In this document: positions 15,876-26,858 of the stretch, in pieces
Layout: every line of letters starts with the position of its first letter
How positions within the stretch are numbered: the first letter of the stretch is position 1
Assembly (NCBI RefSeq): GCF_900129885.1
Contig: NZ_FQXE01000002.1
Span: 549,129 to 613,128, forward strand
Source: Pollutimonas bauzanensis
GTDB taxonomy: Bacteria > Pseudomonadota > Gammaproteobacteria > Burkholderiales > Burkholderiaceae_B
Direction of reading: 5' to 3'
DNA: 64,000 nt
Position numbers and translations under genes: made by a program
The notes under the pieces: generated by a model
What the model was told of the DNA's origin: nothing
Databases searched by the model: none
The model's input: the letters and a program-made list of their open reading frames with translations, nothing else

Positions 15876-17435
15876 TTAAGTATGGCGCGTGAGCGCCCAA
15901 ATGGCCACACCCAAGGCCACCGCCACGACGGCCGCAAGCACCGCCAGCAGCCGGTTGGTCTGTTGTTGCGTACGACGCAGGCGTTCAAGCTCCAAGTTTA
16001 ACCTAGGCCCTGTGTCAGGCCTGTTAAGGTTGGCGTAGACCAGCCTTGGAATCTGCGGCAAAATCTGCGCCCATTGGCTTGCCTCCTTGTCCAGGCGCTT
16101 GCGCAGGCCCGCCAGGCCTATGCGCTCGTGCATCCAGTTTTCCAGATAAGGCTTCGCGGTTTTCCATAAATCCAGATTGGGGTCCAGCTCGCGCCCCATT
16201 CCTTCCACATTCAGCAGGGTTTTCTGCAGCAGCACCAATTGCGGCTGGATTTCGACATTGAACCGGCGCGAGGTCTGGAACAGGCGCAGCAATACCTGGC
16301 CCAGGGAAATTTCGGACAGAGGCCTGTCGAAATAGGGCTCGCAAACGGCCCGCACCGCCCCTTCGAGGTCTTCCTCGCGGGTGTTCGCCGGCACCCAGCC
16401 GGACTCGATATGCAGCTGCGCCACCCGGCGGTAATCGCGCTGGAAGAAGGCCAGGAAGTTCTGCGCCAGGTAGTTTTTGTCGAACTCGGACAGCGAACCT
16501 ACGATGCCGAAGTCCAGCGCGATATAGCGGCCCAGCGTTTCAGGGGCATCCGATACATAAATATTACCCGGATGCATGTCGGCATGGAAGAAACCGTCGG
16601 TAAACACCTGCGTGAAGAAAATTTCCACGCCCGTGCGCGCCAGGTCCTTGATGTCGATATTGGCGGCTTGCAGGCGGCCGATCTGGCTCACCGGTATGCC
16701 GTGCATGCGCTCCATGGTGAACACCGACGTGGCGCAGTACTCCCATACCACTTCGGGCACCATCAGCAAATTGCTGCGCCCCGTTCCCGGCCCGAAATTG
16801 CGCCGCAGCTGGCTGCAGTTGGACGCCTCGCGGATAAGGTCCAGTTCGTCGTGCAGGTAGATGTCGAATTCGGCCACCACCTGGCGCGGCTTCAGGCGCC
16901 GGGCATCGGCGGCCAGGCGCTCGACCAGGCCGGCCAGCGCCCGCAGCAGGGTCAGGTCCTTCTCGATGATCTCGCGCATGCCGGGGCGCAAGACCTTGAC
17001 GGCGACCTGGCGGCCATCGTGCAGGACGGCGAAATGCACTTGCGCGATCGATGCCGACGCCACCGGGTCGGCGTCGAACTGCTTGAACAGCGTATGGGGC
17101 GACGCGCCCAGGGCGGCTTCGATCAGGGCCGCGGACTGGTCCGACGGAAAGGGCGGCACGCGGTCCTGCAGCAGCGCCAGTTCGATGGCGATATCGAGCG
17201 GAATCAGGTCGCGGCGCGTCGAAAGCACCTGCCCGAATTTGACGAAAATCGGCCCCAGCGATTCCAGCGCGACGCGCAGCCTGACGCCGCGCGCCATCCG
17301 GGGCGCCCGGCCCAGGCGGACGATGCGCAATAAGCCGTAGGCGACGGGATGCTTGATGCCCGACAGGACGAGTTCATCGAGCCTGAAGCGCAAGGCCACG
17401 AAGATGATATGGATCAGGCGGAAGAATGTAAACAT
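15876..17435 (-). CDS. ubiB: Ubiquinone biosynthesis atypical kinase UbiB
   Basis: A 519-residue ABC1/ADCK-family protein-kinase-like protein needed for coenzyme Q synthesis. It has the KxGQ motif ([16 protein letters not shown]), the alanine-rich loop region [11 protein letters not shown], the VAVKVLRPG lysine strand, the catalytic-loop equivalent [13 protein letters not shown] and the metal-binding ALDFGIVG. Two C-terminal membrane helices end with [19 protein letters not shown]. It starts 2 bp after ubiJ, so the two are coupled. Confidence 0.95.
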   Translation of the reverse strand: MFTFFRLIHIIFVALRFRLDELVLSGIKHPVAYGLLRIVRLGRAPRMARGVRLRVALESLGPIFVKFGQVLSTRRDLIPLDIAIELALLQDRVPPFPSDQSAALIEAALGASPHTLFKQFDADPVASASIAQVHFAVLHDGRQVAVKVLRPGMREIIEKDLTLLRALAGLVERLAADARRLKPRQVVAEFDIYLHDELDLIREASNCSQLRRNFGPGTGRSNLLMVPEVVWEYCATSVFTMERMHGIPVSQIGRLQAANIDIKDLARTGVEIFFTQVFTDGFFHADMHPGNIYVSDAPETLGRYIALDFGIVGSLSEFDKNYLAQNFLAFFQRDYRRVAQLHIESGWVPANTREEDLEGAVRAVCEPYFDRPLSEISLGQVLLRLFQTSRRFNVEIQPQLVLLQKTLLNVEGMGRELDPNLDLWKTAKPYLENWMHERIGLAGLRKRLDKEASQWAQILPQIPRLVYANLNRPDTGPRLNLELERLRRTQQQTNRLLAVLAAVVAVALGVAIWALTRHT

Positions 17436-17437
17436 GG

Positions 17438-18076
17438 TCAGGCCTTGCGCATCGGGCTGCGCAGACCGGCGCCGGCCAGGCGCGCCACGCGCGCGTCGAG
17501 CTGGTCCAGCCTCGCGAGCATGCCGCGCAGGCGGGCGGCGTCAGCCTCGAAGGCCGGACGGCTTGCCATCATGCCGCTTTCCTCGGACAGGAATTCGCTC
17601 ACATTGCCGGCCAGGCGGACAGCCGAGGCCTGGATGCCGCCGGCGAGCAGCCTGCCCGCCTGCAGCAGGCGGCGCGCCGCCATGTCGCCCACCAGCCCGG
17701 ACAAGTCCTCTTCGACATCCCAGCGCAGGTCGCGCGCCAGGTCTGAAACCAGCTGCGCCAGGCCGGCGTCGCCCTCGATATGCATCAGTTCGGTGATCAG
17801 GGCCGGATCGCGCGCCCGCAGCGCGCCCGGCAGCGCGGCGACCTTGCCGGCGGGGATGGTGAGGATGACATCCGGCACGATGGCCGGGTCGGAATGCTGG
17901 ACCAGGCCGGCGGCCTGCACGGTCAGGCTCATTTTCAGGCCGCCGACGACAAACCGCGCCGTCTTGCCCGAATGGCGGCTCAAGCGCTCGCGCGCCCAGT
18001 CTTCGCGCCGCAGCAGCTTGTTGAGCGCGCGCGCGTAGACCGCGGTCGGGGCGAGAAAGGCAGGCAAAGAAAGCAT
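17438..18076 (-). CDS. ubiJ: Ubiquinone biosynthesis accessory factor UbiJ (SCP2 domain)
   Basis: A 212-residue protein with an N-terminal SCP2-like lipid-binding domain (about residues 15-110, including [13 protein letters not shown]) and a C-terminal helix ([18 protein letters not shown]) as in UbiJ/YigP. It organises the Ubi enzyme complex and binds hydrophobic quinone intermediates. Its place between ubiE and ubiB is that of E. coli, except that a Tim44-like gene is inserted here. The following ubiB start is 2 bp away. Confidence 0.85.
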   Translation of the reverse strand: MLSLPAFLAPTAVYARALNKLLRREDWARERLSRHSGKTARFVVGGLKMSLTVQAAGLVQHSDPAIVPDVILTIPAGKVAALPGALRARDPALITELMHIEGDAGLAQLVSDLARDLRWDVEEDLSGLVGDMAARRLLQAGRLLAGGIQASAVRLAGNVSEFLSEESGMMASRPAFEADAARLRGMLARLDQLDARVARLAGAGLRSPMRKA

Positions 18077-18198
18077 GTTTGGACTTGTGCGGCGGCGCCG
18101 GATTCAGGTGAGCATATAAGGCAAGAGCTCAAGTTTAACGGTTTTACGCACAGGCAAGCGCGAAGCCGGACATTCGGCGCCGCAGAAGGCGCCACTAG

Positions 18199-18225
18199 AA
18201 AAGGGCACCTTCGAGGTGCCCTTTT
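18199..18225. terminator. Bidirectional intrinsic terminator after the Tim44-like gene
   Basis: The hairpin AAAAGGGCACCT-TCG-AGGTGCCCTTTT has T-runs on both strands. It lies 25 bp after the Tim44-like stop and about 120 bp before the ubiJ start, so it ends the upstream transcript and implies that ubiJ-ubiB have their own promoter. Confidence 0.9.
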
Positions 18226-18250
18226 TCCGCGCTACGCCCCGACCGCGGGC

Positions 18251-19237
18251 TTAACTGGCGTATTCAACCGGGATTTGCTGGATGCCGGCCAGCAGCCAGC
18301 CCGCGCCGTCGGCCTTGTACAGATTCCAGACTTCTTCGAAACGGAAGGCTTCCGCTTCCCTGGCTTCGCGCAGCATGCCCGAATAACGCACGCTGGCCAG
18401 ATGGCCGCCCGACACCGCTTCGATGCCCAGCAGCTCGGCATTGAGCAATACCACCTGGGTCTGCGTGCCTTCGCTGCGCGCCAGGATTTCAGGCTTGACT
18501 TCGGCGATCAGGTCGTCGGTCATGTAGTCGCGCAATTTTTCGAGATCGCCGCTATCCCATACCGCCTGGATTTCGATGAACTGCGATTTGGCGTTGGCCA
18601 GGAAAGCGGAGCTGTCGAAGTCGCCAGGAATGAACCATTTGTCGTTCAGGGGCGCGGCCGGCACCGCGGCGATCGCCGCGGCATTGGCGGCGGAAGACGC
18701 CGCCACGGGCTGGCCGGCTTCGCGCCAGGTGTTCTGCGACTGGGCGCCTTGAGACTGCGCGTTCTGGCGATGCAGGGGGCCATGGCTGGCGCCGGCCTGC
18801 TGCATGGCCGGACGGGCGGCGCCGGCGCGCAGCCGGCGCACGATGAACATGACGCCGAAGATCAGCAGGCCGATCAGCAGCATGCTGGACATCGCTTCCA
18901 GGAAAGCGCCCGACAGGCCCATGCTGGAAAGCAATGCGGCAATGCCCAGGCCGGCGGCTATGCCGGCGATCGGGCCCAGGAAGCGCGACATGCCGCTTTT
19001 GGCGGCCGTGCCGGCTGCCGCGGCGCCAGCCGCGGGCGCCGCGGCGCGGGACATATTATTGCTGGCGGCAGGCGGCGTGACCGCCTGGCGCTGCTGCGTT
19101 ACATTGGACGATTGCCGACCAAGGCTCTTGCCTCCGCCGAAGCGGCGCGCCTCGGCGTCGAAGGACACCGATAGCATCGCTCCGGCCGAAACAACCAGCA
19201 TGGCAATGGCGATAAGCCGTGAAAACCGATGGGACAT
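18251..19237 (-). CDS. Tim44-like domain membrane protein
   Basis: A 328-residue protein with a signal/anchor segment (LIAIAMLVVSAGAMLSV), an RFGGGKSLGRQS block typical of bacterial Tim44-like proteins, Ala-rich linkers, two hydrophobic helices (about residues 88-105 and 115-133: AGIAAGLGIAALL, SSMLLIGLLIFGVMFIV) and a C-terminal Tim44 domain of about 130 residues (FLANAKSQFIEIQAVWDSGDL to YKADGAGWLLAGIQQI). The function of the bacterial family is poorly defined; the domain is NTF2-like. It sits between ubiE and ubiJ and is closed by a strong terminator. Confidence 0.85.
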   Translation of the reverse strand: MSHRFSRLIAIAMLVVSAGAMLSVSFDAEARRFGGGKSLGRQSSNVTQQRQAVTPPAASNNMSRAAAPAAGAAAAGTAAKSGMSRFLGPIAGIAAGLGIAALLSSMGLSGAFLEAMSSMLLIGLLIFGVMFIVRRLRAGAARPAMQQAGASHGPLHRQNAQSQGAQSQNTWREAGQPVAASSAANAAAIAAVPAAPLNDKWFIPGDFDSSAFLANAKSQFIEIQAVWDSGDLEKLRDYMTDDLIAEVKPEILARSEGTQTQVVLLNAELLGIEAVSGGHLASVRYSGMLREAREAEAFRFEEVWNLYKADGAGWLLAGIQQIPVEYAS

Positions 19238-19443
19238 ATAGTGTGCTCCTGTTTGCGGTACGCTGGCAGCGCCGCCGAAATATGGATTTCGTTTGATGAA
19301 TTCAGTGGTAAGACAGACATCTTACTGGAAGCTGAACATTAGCATAAAGTCAGACTGCGCGCTGAAAAATAAGTTCAACCGCGGACGGAATGAACCGCCG
19401 CCCGCGGCATGCGGGGTGGCCAGGGCGCCATGAAGGCGGGGGC

Positions 19444-20235
19444 TCAGCCCAGATTGACGCCCTCGTGCAGGGCTACCAGCCCGGCGCTGAGGTTGAAATA
19501 GCGCACGCGCGACAGGCCCGCCGCTTCGAGCATGCCCGCCAGGGTGGCCTGGTCGGGATGCATGCGTATGGATTCGGCCAGGTAGCGGTAGCTTGCCTCG
19601 TCGCCGGCCACTTTCTTGCCCAGCCAGGGCAGGATATTGAAGGAATACCAGTCGTAGGCCGGCGCAAGCGGCTTGGCCACGCGGGAAAACTCCAGCACCA
19701 GCAGCTTGCCGCCCGGCTTGAGCACGCGCCGCATTTCAGCCAGCGCGCGGTCCTTGTGGGTCATGTTGCGCAGGCCGAAGGCCACGCTCACGCGGTCGAA
19801 ATGGCCATCCGGGAAGGGCAGCTGCTCGGCGTCGCAGACGGCGGCCGGAATCAGCAAGCCGCTGTCGGTCAGGCGGTCGCGCCCCACCCTGAGCATGGAA
19901 TCGTTGATATCGGTAAGCCAGACTTCGCCCGCGGGGCCCGCCCGCTTGGCGAAGGCGCGGGCCAGGTCGCCCGTGCCGCCGGCGATATCCAGCACTTTCA
20001 TGCCCGGGCGGACATCGGCGCGGCCTATGGTGAAGGCTTTCCAGATACGATGCAGCCCTCCCGACATCAAATCGTTCATGATGTCGTAGCGGCTGGCCAC
20101 CGAATGAAAGACTTCGGCCACCTTGCCGGCCTTTTCATTCTCGCCCACAGTCTTGAAGCCGAAATGCGTGCTTGCCTCGGCGGGCTGTGAATGGGAGGAG
20201 CCGGTTTCTGGAGCGGAAGAACGGGTATTTTGCAT
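19444..20235 (-). CDS. ubiE: Ubiquinone/menaquinone C-methyltransferase
   Basis: A 263-residue SAM methyltransferase acting on the benzoquinol ring in ubiquinone synthesis. It has the UbiE/COQ5 signature [21 protein letters not shown] motif [15 protein letters not shown], and [21 protein letters not shown] prefer the ATG at 20233-20235 (MQNTRSSA). An upstream in-frame ATG exists but has no better ribosome site, so the start is uncertain by about 7-20 codons. It is followed after about 200 bp by the Tim44-like gene. Confidence 0.93.
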   Translation of the reverse strand: MQNTRSSAPETGSSHSQPAEASTHFGFKTVGENEKAGKVAEVFHSVASRYDIMNDLMSGGLHRIWKAFTIGRADVRPGMKVLDIAGGTGDLARAFAKRAGPAGEVWLTDINDSMLRVGRDRLTDSGLLIPAAVCDAEQLPFPDGHFDRVSVAFGLRNMTHKDRALAEMRRVLKPGGKLLVLEFSRVAKPLAPAYDWYSFNILPWLGKKVAGDEASYRYLAESIRMHPDQATLAGMLEAAGLSRVRYFNLSAGLVALHEGVNLG

Positions 20236-20356
20236 GATTTGATAATCGTACAACATTATGCGGGCGCCGATACGGACGCCCTTCGGGCGCGCCAAGTGAA
20301 AAAGCGCAAAACTCTTTTCTTAATTTCACAAACCTGAAATATTTAAGCCATATTAT

Positions 20357-20373
20357 CTGTCACATGCGATTTT
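20357..20373 (+). promoter_or_regulatory. Possible Pho box half-site upstream of phoB
   Basis: CTGTCAC at 20357-20363, followed after an AT-rich gap by a T-rich stretch, resembles one 7-mer of a Pho box (CTGTCAT) about 50 bp before phoB. The second repeat is poor. Autoregulation of phoBR would be expected, but the site is weak. Confidence 0.35.
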
Positions 20374-20410
20374 TTCCGAACTACGACCTACTTTATCTCT
20401 ATCGGGCCCC

Positions 20411-21112
<702 letters not shown>

Positions 21113-21163
21113 CCTCGACATGCCCGAATACCGCCCGCCCACTGTCCATGAAACCCCGCAGAC

Positions 21164-22456
<1,293 letters not shown>

Positions 22457-22485
22457 AATGCCCGTTCACACGGAGCAAATATCAC

Positions 22486-22914
22486 ATGCCGCAAACCACC
22501 CTACCTCCCTTTCACCTCGCCTTCCCGGTGCGCGATCTGGCCGAAGCCCGCGCCTTCTATGGCGACCTGCTCGGCTGTCCCGAGGGCCGCTCCTCCAATG
22601 AATGGGTGGACTTCAATTTCTTCGGCCACCAGATCGTGACGCATCTGTCGCCGGACGAATGCGGCGGCGCGCAGACCAGCAAGGTCGACGACCATAACGT
22701 TCCCGTGCGCCACTTCGGCGCCGTGCTCGACATGGGCGCCTGGGAAGCGCTGGCCGGCAAGCTCCAGGACGCCGGCACCAAGTTCGTGATCGAGCCCTAT
22801 GTGCGCTTCAAGGGCGAAGTCGGCGAACAGGCCACCATGTTCTTCATGGATCCATCGGGCAACGCCCTGGAATTCAAGGCTTTCAAGAATATCGATTCGC
22901 TGTTCGCCAAATAA
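22486..22914 (+). CDS. VOC-family (glyoxalase/dioxygenase fold) protein
   Basis: A 142-residue protein with paired beta-alpha-beta-beta-beta modules: HLAFPVRDLAEARAFYGDLLG at the start and HFGAVLDM, then FMDPSGNALEFKAF, at the end. It keeps metal-ligand type residues (H10, H in the second module, E in LEFK). A GGAG ribosome site precedes ATG 22486. It lies between phoR and the 5-oxoprolinase genes with only 14 bp to pxpB, so it may be part of that operon. The substrate is unknown. Confidence 0.8.
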   Translation: MPQTTLPPFHLAFPVRDLAEARAFYGDLLGCPEGRSSNEWVDFNFFGHQIVTHLSPDECGGAQTSKVDDHNVPVRHFGAVLDMGAWEALAGKLQDAGTKFVIEPYVRFKGEVGEQATMFFMDPSGNALEFKAFKNIDSLFAK

Positions 22915-22928
22915 GGCCGCGCTCCCGC

Positions 22929-23660
22929 ATGCCGCGCTCCCCGCAAGACGCTGCCCCGCCCTGGGAAATCGTGCCGCAGGGCGACCGCAGCGTGCTGCTG
23001 GTCTTGGGGGGCGAGATCAGCATGGAAACCGGGCATCGATGCGCCGCCGCGGCGGCGGCGCTGCGGGCGGCGCGGATCAAGGGGGTCAGCGACATCGTCC
23101 CCGCCTTCAACTCGGTCGCCCTGCACTATAAGCCCGGGCTTTTCAGCGCCGGCGCCAGCTTCCGGCGCCTGGCCGGCGAAATCGAAAACGTCCTGAGCCA
23201 GGCCCTGGCCCAAGGCCTGGCCACCGCGCAGGCGCGGCAGATAGACATACCCGTGTGCTACGGCGGCGCGTACGGGCCCGACCTGGCCCAGGTGGCCGCC
23301 CACTGCCGGCTATCCGAAGCCGAGGTCGTGCGCCTGCACAGCCAGAGTCCGGCCTATGTGTTCATGCTGGGCTTCGCGCCCGGCGCGCCGTATATCGGCG
23401 TGCACGACCCGAAACTGGCCATAGGCAGGCGCAGCACTCCGCGCACCAATGTGCCGGCCGGATCGGTCGCCATCGCCAATCTGCAAACCATGATCTACCC
23501 GAACACCTCGCCCGGCGGCTGGCATATCATCGGCGCCACGCCGCTGGTGCTGTTCGATCCCTTCAAGGATCCCGCGGCGCTGCTGGCCCCCGGCGACACC
23601 GTCAGCTTCGTCCCCATCGGCCCCGATGAATTCCTCGCCGCGCAGCGCGGGCGCCCATGA
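22929..23660 (+). CDS. pxpB: 5-oxoprolinase subunit B (KipI-like)
   Basis: A 243-residue subunit of the prokaryotic ATP-dependent 5-oxoprolinase PxpABC, which opens pyroglutamate to glutamate. The core signature FMLGFAPGAPYIGVHDP, then RRSTPRTNVPAGSVAIA, QTMIYPNTSPGGWHIIG and the tail LLAPGDTVSFVPI are as in PxpB/KipI. It overlaps pxpC by 4 bp (ATGA). The third subunit gene pxpA (LamB/YcsF) is not adjacent. Confidence 0.92.
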   Translation: MPRSPQDAAPPWEIVPQGDRSVLLVLGGEISMETGHRCAAAAAALRAARIKGVSDIVPAFNSVALHYKPGLFSAGASFRRLAGEIENVLSQALAQGLATAQARQIDIPVCYGGAYGPDLAQVAAHCRLSEAEVVRLHSQSPAYVFMLGFAPGAPYIGVHDPKLAIGRRSTPRTNVPAGSVAIANLQTMIYPNTSPGGWHIIGATPLVLFDPFKDPAALLAPGDTVSFVPIGPDEFLAAQRGRP

Positions 23661-24646
23661 GCATCACCGTCATCAAGCCGGGCCTGCTGTCGAGCTTCCA
23701 GGACCTGGGCCGGGTCGGATACCAGCACCTGGGCGTATCGGTGGGCGGCGCGATGGACAGCCGCGCCCATCGGCTGGCCAATCTGCTGGCCGGCAATCCG
23801 GAAGACGAGGCCACGCTGGAAATCACGCTCGCGGGGCCGACCCTGCGCTTCGACGCGCCCGGCTGCATCGCCATCAGCGGCGCGCAGCTGAGCCCCACCC
23901 TGAACCAGGCGCCGGTACCCAACAACCGGCCCCTGGTCGTCCGCGCGGGCGACGTCCTGGCCTTCGGGCCGCGAACGGCGGGCCTGCGCGCCTATATCGC
24001 CTGGAACGGCGGCATAGACCTGCCCACCGTGCTATCGAGCCGCAGCACGTATTTGCGCGGCGGCTTCGGCGGTTTCCACGGCCGCGCGCTCAGGAAGGGC
24101 GATGTGCTGGCCATGCGCCGCCAGCCCGACAGCGGCCGGCTGGCCGAACTGGAACAGGAACTCTGGAAAATCAAGGTCTACCTGCCGGCCATTCTGGGCC
24201 TGGCGCCCAGGACCGCCATACGCGCCATGCGCGGCGCGCATACCGGCCTGTTCACCGAATCGTCGATAGCCGGCTTTTTCGCGGACGACTATCGCATAAG
24301 CCCGCAATCGGAGCGCATGGGCTACCGGCTCGAAGGGGCCCGGCTGTCATTGAAAAGCGCCACCCAGCTATTGTCGGAAGCCACCAGCTTCGGCAGCATA
24401 CAAGTCCCTCCGGACGGCAAGCCCATCGTCCTGATGGCCGACAGGCAGACCACGGGCGGCTACGCCAAGATCGCGCATGTGGCCACGGTGGATCTGCCTG
24501 TCATTGCGCAATGCATGCCCGGCGAGACCTTGCGTTTCGTCGAAACCACGCTGGATCATGCCCAGCAGCTGGACAGCCAGCGCGAAGAGGCATTCGGCCG
24601 CCTGCATCAGTCCCTGGCCTCTTTGCGCCAGCTATTCGAGGGCTAG
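23657..24646 (+). CDS. pxpC: 5-oxoprolinase subunit C (KipA-like)
   Basis: A 329-residue biotin-carboxylase-C-like cyclophilin-fold subunit of 5-oxoprolinase. It has the start VIKPGLLSSFQDLGRVGYQH, then GVSVGGAMDSRAHRLANLL, FTESSIAGFFADDYRIS, SERMGYRLEG and DRQTTGGYAKIAHV, all PxpC/KipA marks. It is translated with pxpB through a 4-bp overlap and converges on ilvA with a 22-bp gap. Confidence 0.92.
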   Translation: MSITVIKPGLLSSFQDLGRVGYQHLGVSVGGAMDSRAHRLANLLAGNPEDEATLEITLAGPTLRFDAPGCIAISGAQLSPTLNQAPVPNNRPLVVRAGDVLAFGPRTAGLRAYIAWNGGIDLPTVLSSRSTYLRGGFGGFHGRALRKGDVLAMRRQPDSGRLAELEQELWKIKVYLPAILGLAPRTAIRAMRGAHTGLFTESSIAGFFADDYRISPQSERMGYRLEGARLSLKSATQLLSEATSFGSIQVPPDGKPIVLMADRQTTGGYAKIAHVATVDLPVIAQCMPGETLRFVETTLDHAQQLDSQREEAFGRLHQSLASLRQLFEG

Positions 24647-24668
24647 CGCCCCGCCGCGGCGGGAGCGG

Positions 24669-26177
24669 CTAGAGGAACAGCTGGTAGGCGGGGTTGTCGG
24701 ATTCGTTCCAGTATGGGTAGCCCAGGCCGTCCAGGAAGCCCTTGAATGCCTTCTTGTCGGCCGGCGGCACCTGTATGCCCACCAGGATGCGGCCGTAGTC
24801 GTCGCCCTGGTTGCGGTAATGGAACAGGCTGATGTTCCAGTCGGGGCTCATGGCGCCCAGGAACTTGATCAGCGCGCCGGGGCGCTCGGGGAATTCAAAG
24901 CGGAACAGCATCTCGTGCTCGGCCAGCGCCGAACGGCCGCCGACCATATAGCGCAAATGGGTCTTGGCCATTTCATTGCCGGTCAGGTCCAGGGTGGGAA
25001 AGCCCTTCTTGCGGAAGCTGTTGGCCAGCTTTTCCGGCTCCGCCGCGGAGTTGATCTGCAGGCCCACGAACACATGGGCCTTGGCGGCGTCCGAGATGCG
25101 GTAATTGAATTCGGTCACGCTGCGGTTGCCCACCGCCTCGCAAAGCCGCAGAAAGCTGCCGCGCTTTTCCGGCAGGGTCAGCGCGAACACCGCCTCGCGC
25201 GCTTCGCCCACATCGGCGCGCTCGGCGACGAACCGCAAGCGGTCGAAATTCATGTTGGCGCCGCAGGTGATGGCCACTATGGTCTTGCCCTTCCACCTGT
25301 GCTCGGCGGCATAGCGCTTGGCGCCCGCCAGGGCCAGGGCGCCGGCCGGCTCCAGCACGCTGCGCGTATCCTGGAACACATCCTTGATGCCGGCGCAAAT
25401 GGCGTCCGTGTCGACGAGCACAAAGTCGTCGACATACTGGCTGGTCAGCCTGAAGGTCTCCGCCCCCACCTGCTTGACCGCCGTGCCGTCCGAGAACAGG
25501 CCCACGTCATGCAGCGTGACGCGCCGGCCCGCCTTGACGCTGCGCACCATGGCGTCGGAATCCACCGTCTGCACGCCGATAATCTTGATTTCCGGACGCA
25601 GCTGCTTCACGTAGGCGGCCACCCCCGAAATAAGGCCGCCGCCGCCCACCGCCACGAAAATGGCGTCTATCGGGCCGGTGTGCTGGCGCAAAATTTCCAT
25701 GCCCACCGTGCCTTGCCCGGCGATCACATCGGGGTCGTCGAAGGGATGCACGAAGGTGAGCTTTTCCTTTTTTTCCAGTTCCTTGGCGTGCTCGTAGGCG
25801 TCCGAGAAACTGTCGCCCATCAGCACGACCTCGCCGCCCAGATGGCGCACCGCGGCGATCTTGACCTGCGGCGTGGTGACCGGCATGACGATGACCGCCC
25901 TGCACCCCAGGCGCTTGGCCGACAGCGCCACGCCCTGCGCATGGTTGCCCGCCGACGCCGCGATCACGCCGCGCTTGAGGTCGGCCGGGCTCAGGTTGGC
26001 CATTTTGTTATAGGCGCCGCGCAGCTTGAAACTGAAAACCGGCTGCGTGTCTTCGCGCTTCAACAGAATCTTGTTGTTGATCCGGGCCGAAATCTGGGGG
26101 GCGAGTTCCAGAGCTGACTCGACAGCGACATCGTAAACCTTGGAGTTAAGGATGCGTTTAAGATAGTCTGTTGACAT
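24669..26177 (-). CDS. ilvA: Threonine ammonia-lyase, biosynthetic
   Basis: A 502-residue PLP enzyme that turns threonine into 2-oxobutyrate, the first step to isoleucine. The PLP lysine is K51 in SFKLRGAYNK; the glycine loop SAGNHAQGVALSA and serine-rich phosphate site follow. Two ACT-like regulatory domains occupy about residues 325-502, so feedback control by isoleucine is expected. The length matches the regulated, biosynthetic form. The ATG at 26175-26177 (MSTDYLKRIL) is chosen; upstream codons in the open frame look non-coding. Confidence 0.94.
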   Translation of the reverse strand: MSTDYLKRILNSKVYDVAVESALELAPQISARINNKILLKREDTQPVFSFKLRGAYNKMANLSPADLKRGVIAASAGNHAQGVALSAKRLGCRAVIVMPVTTPQVKIAAVRHLGGEVVLMGDSFSDAYEHAKELEKKEKLTFVHPFDDPDVIAGQGTVGMEILRQHTGPIDAIFVAVGGGGLISGVAAYVKQLRPEIKIIGVQTVDSDAMVRSVKAGRRVTLHDVGLFSDGTAVKQVGAETFRLTSQYVDDFVLVDTDAICAGIKDVFQDTRSVLEPAGALALAGAKRYAAEHRWKGKTIVAITCGANMNFDRLRFVAERADVGEAREAVFALTLPEKRGSFLRLCEAVGNRSVTEFNYRISDAAKAHVFVGLQINSAAEPEKLANSFRKKGFPTLDLTGNEMAKTHLRYMVGGRSALAEHEMLFRFEFPERPGALIKFLGAMSPDWNISLFHYRNQGDDYGRILVGIQVPPADKKAFKGFLDGLGYPYWNESDNPAYQLFL

Positions 26178-26277
26178 GGACGAAGAAGGTTCGATAGGTA
26201 AACGAGCAGAATACCATAGCGGCCACCTGCCATAAACCCGGGCGCGCCACCGCATTTCAGCGATACACTAGCGCGCT

Positions 26278-26796
26278 ATGGAAGCATGGATGCACGCATC
26301 GATACACTGGCTACTTCTTACCCTGGCTCTGCCGCGCGTAGGCCTGAGCGCCATTTTCATCGTCAGCCTCATATCCGCGACCCTGCTGCCGCTGGGGTCC
26401 GAGCCCGCCGTCTTCGGCTTCGTGAAAATCGCCCCCCATATGTTCTGGGCCGCCGTCCTGGTCGCCACCCTGGGCAATACCATAGGCGGCGCCATCAGCT
26501 ACGCCATGGGGCTGGGCGCCGAGAAAGCCTACGAGCGCTGGCGCGAGAAGCACCCCGAGAAAATCCACAAGAAGGCCGGCGGGCGCTGGCATGACTACAT
26601 CAGCTATTGGCTGCACCGGCTGGGCCCCCCGGCCCTGTTTTTCTCGTGGGTGCCCGTCATCGGCGACCTGCTGTGCGCCGTCGCCGGCTGGCTGCGCCTG
26701 CCCTTCGGGCCCAGCGTCTTCTACATGGCCCTGGGCAAATTCCTGCGCTACGCCATCATGACCGCGGCACTCCTCTGGTTCTTCCCGGGCGTGTAA
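26278..26796 (+). CDS. yqaA: YqaA-family DedA-like membrane protein
   Basis: A 172-residue inner-membrane protein of the SNARE-associated/VTT family. Four or so hydrophobic segments are visible, with SATLLPLGSEPAVFGF, the glycine-rich LGNTIGGAISYAMGLG, and FFSWVPVIGDLLCAVAGWLR characteristic of YqaA. DedA-type proteins are linked to lipid transport and membrane homeostasis; a precise role is not known. It is divergent from ilvA and is followed after 62 bp by the FAD/Fe-S gene. Confidence 0.85.
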   Translation: MEAWMHASIHWLLLTLALPRVGLSAIFIVSLISATLLPLGSEPAVFGFVKIAPHMFWAAVLVATLGNTIGGAISYAMGLGAEKAYERWREKHPEKIHKKAGGRWHDYISYWLHRLGPPALFFSWVPVIGDLLCAVAGWLRLPFGPSVFYMALGKFLRYAIMTAALLWFFPGV

Positions 26797-26858
26797 TTGG
26801 ATTAAACTCCCCATTCTCCCTTACACTAGGTCTTTAAGGGCCCTCCTTTTTCCAAGAC

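Noticed and set aside
24647..24668. GC-rich dyad between pxpC and ilvA as a terminator
   Set aside because: The stem is short and imperfect and there is no T-run on either strand.
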